NCBI GenBank assembly: GCA_030533445.1
Contig: CM060081.1
Location: 17,015,655 to 17,079,654, forward strand
DNA: 64,000 nt
Reading direction: 5' to 3'
Source of the DNA: Cyprinodon diabolis
Taxonomy: Eukaryota > Chordata > Actinopteri > Cyprinodontiformes > Cyprinodontidae
How positions within the stretch are numbered: position 1 is the stretch's first letter; every line of letters begins with the position of its first letter. The notes below the pieces were generated by a model. It had not been told where the DNA came from and did no database searches. It was given only the letters and a program-made list of their open reading frames with translations. Position numbers and translations under genes: made by a program. Positions 56,566 to 64,000 of the stretch are shown piece after piece.

Positions 56566-59460
56566 AAATGGTGAATTTATCATACCAGCAATAAAAGATA
56601 AACCAAAATGTAGGTTTACCAATCTAGCCTTATTATTCAATTATTCCAATTTAAGCCCAAAAGTGTTTGGTACAGAAACAACTGCTTTCATACTTTGCCG
56701 ACACTTCTTTGCAGAATTCTTTAATTTGGTTGGATTTAAGTCATGGCGCTTACTTTTGAAGCCGTATTTGGGTTCCCTTTGGTAAATGTACAGATGTGTG
56801 TATATTGAAAAAGTGTCTGCATCCTTTGAGATTAGCGATAGTTGTTAATTTCCTTTTTGGTTTTAGTTTTCAGTAAATCACTCTGTATTAAATGGTAACA
56901 GGCTTGCACAAACCCCATCAAAGATGAAAACGGATTTTAAGAAGGATTTCAAAGCAGCTAAATAGAATGTTTATTGAAAACAAAACATGTAATATTTTCA
57001 GCATGCTTCACACTGAAGCAAAATAAATGCAGATGAATAGCATAATTGCATTACATCTGGTGTTGGTTTTAGTTTTGTCTGAGACGTCTAAAAAGGTCTG
57101 AAGAAATTAAACGGTTCTTTTCATAAAAAAGATGGGGTGCCTCTGATTCATTTTAAAAGATGAATAAACTTAAACTTTAAATGGTGCCTTTTAATTTAAA
57201 TAATGGCTGATGGGTTTAAGAAAAATATATATTTTTTTATTATCTCTGTGAATAGACAATAAAATGGAATGTAAGCTACTGCACAAAGGAAATGAGTGAC
57301 TTTGATGATGAATGTGTCTTGACGGATGGTGTAACCCCCTTAAGCCTTCCTACTCGTCCTCTCCAGCTCTCCTGTCATGGCCAAATATGGAGGTCAGACC
57401 ACCTCTCATAGCTGCTCCCTGGTGCAAGGAAACAACTGAAACCGGCATGCCCACAAGGAGGGATGCTGTTTCACTATTTTCACTCATTCAGTCAATCATT
57501 GTCCGGAATAAAAGTGTGATATAATTTGGATATTGTTTACTGTTCTCTCTCATTTTTATTAGGACCAAGAAAATAATAAAACACAGGGCTTATCTTCACA
57601 TCAACATAAAAAGGGGATTATTTCTCATTCATCATGTGCAAAATGTTCTTTGTTTTTTGTTTTTTTTCTGGGTTTTATCTAAGGGCAACCGGATTCTAAA
57701 TGTTTTTTTTATTTATTTATCTTTTTTGTGTGTTTTTTTATTTATTATTTTTTCAGTGTTTTTTGTTTGTTTGTTTGTTTTTTCATTAATCCATTCACCT
57801 ATAACCCTTGGACACAAAATATGTGTACAGAAATATATGACGGAACTCAGTATATTTTCCAAAACTTTTTCTGATGACTGTGAGTATTCATTCTTCACTA
57901 TACCACATATTACTAATACTAAGGGTTTGGAAATGCTGATGGACTATGATCTTAGCCCGAGAGTGTGAAAAACTGGTCAAAAGCCTTATTCTCTTTCAGT
58001 TTTTTGTAAGATATTACGCTACTTGTATCCTTGAACAAATACATGATGTTTCAAAGATATCTATATAAGTTTTTTCCATCTTTAGCTTGTTTTCTTTATT
58101 ATTTTTTGTATGCCTGCCAATATGTAATATTGTTATTAATTGCATAGCAGTTATACATCTATTTTCAGATATTTCTTTCTTTCTAAATGCTAGTTTCACA
58201 AGTGAAAAATAATTGGATTTTAGCAATACAGATTTTTTTATTTGGTTGTTTTTATATACCTGGTAGTCTCAAAATTTGTAACTTCTTCTATAATCTTCCC
58301 TTCGTAAAATAAGTTAACATTTTGGAAGTGATCCGGCAACAGGAAATAAAAAAAGATTGCTTTATCTAGTATAAAAGGCAGAATAATACACAACCTTGTT
58401 AAATGTTATGTCATTTGTCAAGACCCAGCCAAAGTTTTACAAAAATAACATTGAAAAAACATATTTATTACATATAAATTACTGTTGCTATAGAAAATGA
58501 AATTCAATTCCGTGCCAAATATTTCAGTTTCCACATTTCCTACAGCAAAACTACAATGTGGACATACACTGCAAATGCGTCATCCCACTGTGGGCAGGTA
58601 TTTTCTTCAGCAGGAAAAGAGGCATCCGTCGTAGTATTGTTTCAGAGGATTTTTATTTATTGTATTTATAAAATCTGATACCAAAGCATCGTTTATCTGC
58701 CCAGCAGTGCACTACTTTGAATGACACACAGTCTTAACGAGAGAAATTAAAATTGATGACAATGGCCAAGTAAAATGTAAAAAGAACTGAAGGTTGTGAA
58801 ATGATTTGACAAAGAACTGACCTGCTGCACATTTGAAATGTAGCTTTAGAGTTCACAATCATTTCCCAATGTTCTGGCAGCTAAGCTCCAATATGTTTTT
58901 ACTAAGAACGTCATGTCAGTTACAACAGGCTAAGCCGAACACTCCCCCAGCCCTCATTACTGTTTTGTATCCCATTCGAGGAGAACTGATTGGTAACTGA
59001 ATAGGAGTAAAAATAATGAAGAACCACCTCAGGCTTCCAGCTAACAGGCTTTCCACTTAATACCATCTTTTCAATGATGAGGGAAATTACCGGCTGTCAT
59101 CAAGTCATGGTACATTACTTACATCAGAGACTAAATTATATCTCTCTAACTTAGTTATTGTACCTGGGTAATACACTTAGGGTTCTTAGAAATGTTATAA
59201 TAGAATAAATCTTTCTCTATTGGGGCATGTCAAGCTGCTTCAATAAATTAAAACACATCTGTATTACAGGCTATTTTAACATTCCTGTCTTTAAAACTCT
59301 GCAAAACTTCATTTTATAAAGAATATGTATCAAATGAAGAGATATTATATCAAAGGTTAAAAAAATCCTTTATCATTTAATAGCCCATCCCCATCTTTTC
59401 ACTTGTTTGAAAAATGTGAAACACCTTCAAGGAAATACAAATTCTATACTAAAGACTTGT
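56566..59460. other. No recognisable gene
   Basis: A/T-rich, with T-rich low-complexity sequence at 57,640-57,785. Nothing recognised. Confidence 0.5.
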
Positions 59461-59469
59461 ACCTCTTTC

Positions 59470-59720
59470 CCACTTGCCAAAAAACCCATTTAAACCCGGC
59501 ATAAAGGGAGAGCATTAGACCTGGGTAAACTCGCTAATTTAGATGATATCATTGAACGTACATCACAACATCGCACTTTCATTCAACTCTACTTGCATTC
59601 AGTAAACATGGCGCAGTACTGGTAAGAGGGATTCTGATGGACAAAACAGCCAAAAAATAAAGCACATTGACTATCCCCTGACTCCTGTTGCTTTCCATTG
59701 TCTGTCAGCTGACCTTTCTT
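59470..59720. repeat. Paired unknown repeat, copy 1
   Basis: Shares an ordered series of words with 62,840-63,080: TAAACATGGCGCAG, CTGGTAAGAGGGATTC and a following CCATTGT. Diverged, no termini defined. Confidence 0.55.
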
Positions 59721-59799
59721 TGCAACTGGAAAAAGAAAGGATGTCTACCACATTAGTAGAACTGTTGGGTCAGGCTAAGGTTGAACAGGTGCTGTAGAA

Positions 59800-60790
59800 T
59801 CCTACAGCTGATCTGCACAGGATTTCAGGACTCTGGAGCTGACAACATCAGGACATGGTGACTTATTATGATTCAGTTGCCCCTTCACTTGACTTCTAGA
59901 GACAGACAGGTGAAAGGCAGAGGGAGCAGTGCCAGCTTCTGATTTGGCTGACAAAAACTTAATAGAAGCAGGTGAGTCAATGGCAGTGGAGGGCAAGATT
60001 CTCGTGTGTTTGTGAGCAAGAGAGGTGGATGCTGAGGTTGTTCCTGAACTGAACCAGTTGAAGAATGTATTCAGTTCATTGGCTCTGTCCAGATTTTCAT
60101 TTGTCTGATCATACTTATGCTTGAAGTCTGTGATCTTCTTCATTCCTGACCACACATCTCTGATTTTGTTTTGCTGGAGTTTGCTTTCCAGCTTCTTCCT
60201 GTACACCTCCTTGCTTTCTCCTATTTTAACCTTTATTTCTTTCTGTATTCACCTAATTATCTCCATGTCTATTTTCCTGAAGACTTACTTTTTTTGTTAA
60301 GGAGTTACTTCAGATCACTTGTGAACCATGGTTTATTATTTGGGAAGCATTTCACTCTTCTGGTAAGGATGGTGTTATCTAGACAGAAGTTTGTGTAGTC
60401 TGTCACACACTCAGCTATTGCAATCATGTCCTCTCCCTGTGGCTGACTCATCCCGATCTGTACCCTCAAAACAACATTTCAGGGTTTCTTCAGGTTACTG
60501 TGACCATCTTCTTACAGTTCTTTTTAATGCAGGTTGTCTATTATAAAGTGCTTTGAACTCTGAGCAGAGAAAAACAAGATTGTGATCAGATTGTGATCTG
60601 AAGTTTGAGATATGATCCTACAGCCAAAAGCACTGCCAATATTCTCGCTGGGTCTGACTAGGGCTTGGAGTTCTTCCAACTTGTTTCCTAAACGTCTGAT
60701 GACTGATGGAAGAGATGGCTTCAATTTCTTGTCCCTCTAGTGTTGCCTTGCTAATGCTCTGCATCCCGGTGCCTCCTTTTCAACTAATCT
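59800..60790 (-). pseudogene. LINE ORF2 linker fragment (non-L2 family)
   Basis: The longest open part (59,802-60,206) encodes KLQQNKIRDVWSGMKKITDF and LDRANELNTFFNWF, the linker between endonuclease and RT, ending SCADQL. Upstream (60,210-60,790) reads the endonuclease end with NKPWFTSDLK in other frames. Overlaps the family at 8.4 kb by the CADQL block. Multiple shifts. Confidence 0.7.
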
Positions 60791-61069
60791 GGTACTTGTG
60801 GAGGTATTTGCTGTATTATTTCAGCTTCAAAGTTGTTAATTAGCTGCTCCCAGGTGTAACATCAACTTGCTATGGGTTCTGTGGTTACACATTAAAACAA
60901 GTTACCTAAAAAGGAAAAAATCTTTCCCGTTTTAGAGTAGTCAAAACCACAAACCAAAAACATCAAAAGAAAAAAGATTGTGATCATTAAGAAACTAAAG
61001 TTCTCGTAAAAACAATATCGGAGTTGAGCTAGCAATGCGCAGCCACCAGCAGTTCTAGAAAAAAAATGT

Positions 61070-62716
61070 TCATGTTAGTGATAAATCTTCCTCGAGCTTC
61101 AGGGTTACCTGTGAAGGGGCAGACAAAACAAAAGTTATTCTCTTTGGACCGCAATTTCTGAAAAATAAGCTAATTAGTCACTCACTTCTGGGTGTAATTA
61201 AATTGATCTCCTACTGCAAAAAACATCTAGAAAATAAATGAAAAAAGTTCTAAATTAGGTGCATTAACCTTTAATTCAAGTAGGTTAATAGGATGTTTTG
61301 CCAATGAAATGAGTATTTTTACTCTTAAAATAAGATAATTAGATCATATGTACTTGAAATGAGACAATAGAAATATGTTTTTCTTATTTAAAATGTAAAT
61401 TGTCTTGTTCCACTTGTAAAGCGTCTTACTTACCTCCTCAATTCAAGAAAAAATGAACTTATTTTAACAAAATAATGACTTGTTTAGATTAAAATTTTTT
61501 GCAGTACATGTGATGAAGTAAAAAAAAACTTGGTGTTAATTTTGATCATCACTTGTCATTTAAACACATATCAAATAGGTTTCTAGAAATGCCCTCTTTA
61601 ATATCCAGAATACTGCAAAAAAAAAGCCTGGACAAACAACATCTTTTCCAGGGGTCATGCTGAGATCTAGTCCATGCATTTGTTACTTCAAAGCTGGACT
61701 ATTTTAACTATTTTCTATCAGTAATTCCACAAGTCGTAGTTAAAAGAATTTAGCTGATCAAAGATTTAGCAGCCACAGTTCTGGTGAAAATTCAAAAGAG
61801 AGATCATATATTTAACTTAACTGGCTTCCTGTTAAATCCAGAATTTCCTCTCACATATAAAGCCTTAAATGGCCAAGGTCCATCTTATATCAGAGATCTG
61901 ATTGCTGCTTACTTTCCTAGCAGAGCAATTTACTCTCAATCTGCAGGTGAACTAGTGTCTCCAAGAAATTCTTAAAGAAGATTGGGAGCAAGATCTTTTA
62001 TTTATCAGGGTTTTCTCCAATGGAACCAACTATCATTTTGTCCGTGAGGTAGACACCCTGATTAGACTTAAAACTTTCCTTTATGATAAAGTTTATAGTT
62101 AGAGTGGCTTAGGTTTTCTGAGCTACCTCTAAAGTTATGCTGCTATAGGCTGAGACTGCTGGAGGAACCCCTTTTCATCATTCTGTTATATCTCTAATCT
62201 CCCATCCTGCAGTGTTTGTTATTTCAACCCCTTATTTTATTTTGTCTCTGCTCTTTCCATCATAGCAGCTTCATCTGGTCTTTTTCTGTTTGGCTATGGC
62301 GCCATGTTGGAGATAAATATCTGCTGGGCTGCAGGCATTTGACACTTTTGTGAGATAGATGTTGGAGTTCTGTTTCTCTTACTGTAACTGATTATCTGTG
62401 GTCTCTTTCATCCTGTGACATGGAAGCTGGCTCTTAGCTACGCTTGGCAGGGTCTTTCCAGAATGGGGCTAACTATGGAGCTATTTAACAGATACCTTTT
62501 GTATATCAGTTTCTTTTAGTATGTCTGCTAGTGTCTTCTTGTGAGGGATTGTTGTAGAGTCAATTACTTGAGGCAATTAGCTGGTTTTCATTAGATAGAA
62601 AACTGTTTTACCAATCTGATTGGACGATCCGGTTGAATTGTCTCCCTAAAGTGCCTTGAGATTACATGTGCTGTGAATTGTTACTTTAAAAATAAACTGA
62701 ATTGAAATTAATTGAA
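61070..62716 (+). mobile_element. Old L2 LINE copy, degenerate
   Basis: Parallels the end of ORF2 and the 3' UTR of the full L2 with many changes: TYKALNGQGPSYIRDLI is readable at 61,850-61,905. It ends with ATAAACTGAATTGAAATT. It is interrupted by a 291-bp inverted-repeat element. Clearly older than the copies at 21.5 and 47.4 kb. Confidence 0.8.
61214..61504. mobile_element. TA-flanked inverted-repeat element in old L2
   Basis: Ends CTGCAAAAAA and its inverse, TA at 61,212-61,213 and 61,505-61,506, 291 bp. The neighbouring L2 sequence is collinear on both sides. The body has ATTTTTACTC and TCTAGAA-type words common in a fish MITE. No coding. Confidence 0.75.
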
Positions 62717-62839
62717 TTAGGGCTGCATTGTAGCAGAGTTTGTAGCTGTGAGCTGTTCCATCTTGCTTTGCAGCAAGGGTCAAACAACTTGCCAAGTGAC
62801 AGGTGTTAAAATCCTCTCAGCTCTGATCGGCATGCTGTG

Positions 62840-63080
62840 AGAACACCAGACCCGGGTCGATCCATTAATTTATGTGATACCATTGAGCGCAATGTACAGA
62901 TGCCAGTCGCGTCTGATCTAACAAGCGGAAACAACTCTGATTACGTTCGATAAACATGGCGCAGCACTGGTAAGAGGGATTCGGACAGATAAAAGAGTGA
63001 AACAACAAAGCCCATTTACTGCACCCTGGCTTCCTTACATGTTGTTCTCCATTGTTCACTTTTCTAACTTCTGTCGGACT
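62840..63080. repeat. Paired unknown repeat, copy 2
   Basis: See 59,470-59,720. The better-preserved copy: ATAAACATGGCGCAGCACTG. It may be part of a larger DNA transposon. Confidence 0.55.
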
Positions 63081-63628
63081 GATGAAATCATCAACGCTAA
63101 CCCAGCATGAAGGCATCACCAGACATGCAGTTGTGGGGGGACAGAGGCCACGTAGCTTGCCAGTGAAGGATCAGACTTTGCTTTTTTTGCCAATGGAAAG
63201 GAAACCAAATGCTGATTGTTAGCCCACTAATTTCAGTGGGAAAGATGCATATGTTGCCCAACAACAGACAGGCGACCTTTCCAGAGTTTACACCAGCTTT
63301 TGCCTGTGGACTAGTGGACACATCAGCACCACTGCGACCCTGACGGAATAGACTTGGACTTAGACTTAGTCTCAACTTTATTTATCCCTTGGGATTACTC
63401 CTTCAGGGAATTTCTGGTTCTAGTAGCTTATATAAAGTACAAAGGGCAGGGTTAAAGCAAGACGCCATTAAAGATAAAAAATACAACAGACAATATAAAA
63501 ATAGTTGTAATTTCCTGGCATAAGTTTCCTTTAGATATAAAAATATCTGCACAGTAGAGAACTAAAGAAAGACTACACAGTAGTTGGCTTGGATGATTGC
63601 ACAGTGAATAAGCAGGTGAAGAGAAGGG

Positions 63629-63705
63629 GATGGATGGATGGATGGATGGATGGATGGATGGATGGATGGATGGATGGATGGATGGATGGATGGATGGATG
63701 GATGG
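63629..63705. repeat. TGGA microsatellite
   Basis: About 19 perfect tetranucleotide units. Both-strand open frames here (Ser-Ile-His-Pro repeats) are artefacts of it. Confidence 0.97.
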
Positions 63706-64000
63706 ACTGAATTGAAAAATTAAACAACACAGAAAGTGTATTGAGATGAAGAGATGGGTACATAAGAGATGACTCACTGAACAAAATAATGCAACTGCTT
63801 TTGGCATTTACTTAATCATATTTACATACTTTAACGCAAATGTTTCATCTTAGCGGGGTAGGACATAAGATAATTAATTTGGTTCAGAAACTTCATTCTC
63901 AAGTCCAAGTTTTTTGCATATCTGCATTGCATTAAAAAGCACTAGAACTTCTGGCTGTCTAGGACTTTGCTGTCTTATATTGCAAAAATACCCAGCTACC

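Noticed and set aside
63452..63807. Frames with Ser-Ile-His-Pro repeats
   Set aside because: Translation of the TGGA microsatellite.
1..64000. Candidate tRNA genes
   Set aside because: The only A/B-box pairs I saw belong to the SINE heads; none folds into a clean tRNA by inspection.

Overview
The window looks like repeat-rich intergenic or intronic DNA from a ray-finned (teleost) fish. The evidence is the mix of repeats: Tc1-like DD34E transposons, L2-clade LINEs with TTGAA-repeat tails and an esterase-type ORF1, tRNA-derived SINEs, hAT and Harbinger non-autonomous elements, Gypsy-type solo LTRs and two endogenous retroviruses. I see no bacterial signature and no intact host gene. The only host-gene-like coding is a broken two-exon fragment near 9.5-10.2 kb.

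Layout. 1-10.4 kb holds a Gypsy-type solo LTR (1740-2197), an intact Tc1 transposon (3083-4330), a SINE, a 1.1-kb hAT element (5501-6597), a second solo LTR carrying a hAT element inside it, LINE scraps and the exon-like fragment. 10,379-30,693 is one provirus on the minus strand (here ERV1). It has LTRs of 945 and 947 bp, a GTTG target duplication, a tRNA-Arg primer-binding site, gag, pol, env and an extra reading frame between env and the 3' LTR. Three later insertions break it: a hAT element (11,825-13,230), a second and apparently identical Tc1 copy in env (14,962-16,209), and a full-length L2 LINE in pol (21,480-26,227). All ERV1 genes carry stops or shifts.

30.7-34 kb holds LINE and hAT scraps. 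34,377-42,789 is a second LTR element on the minus strand (ERV2). Its two 667-bp LTRs show about four differences, yet almost none of its 7-kb interior codes; only an integrase C-terminal remnant is recognisable. ERV2 sits in an unclassified TA-duplicating element with long imperfect inverted repeats, which itself sits in an older Tc1-like transposon. 44-64 kb is sparser: SINEs, a truncated L2 on the minus strand, a Harbinger-type element with a TA microsatellite, older LINE pieces, a small TA-flanked inverted-repeat element and a TGGA microsatellite.

How the parts relate. This is a nest of transposons whose junctions give a relative history. ERV1 entered, acquired mutations and lost the stretch between capsid and reverse transcriptase; L2, hAT and Tc1 inserted later. 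The Tc1 pair is the youngest visible event and the only element here with fully open coding. All LTR elements and all recognisable Tc1 transposases point to the minus strand; the full L2 points to the plus strand. Boundaries come from target duplications, inverted repeats and LTR ends read directly. Family names come from motif recognition without a database search.
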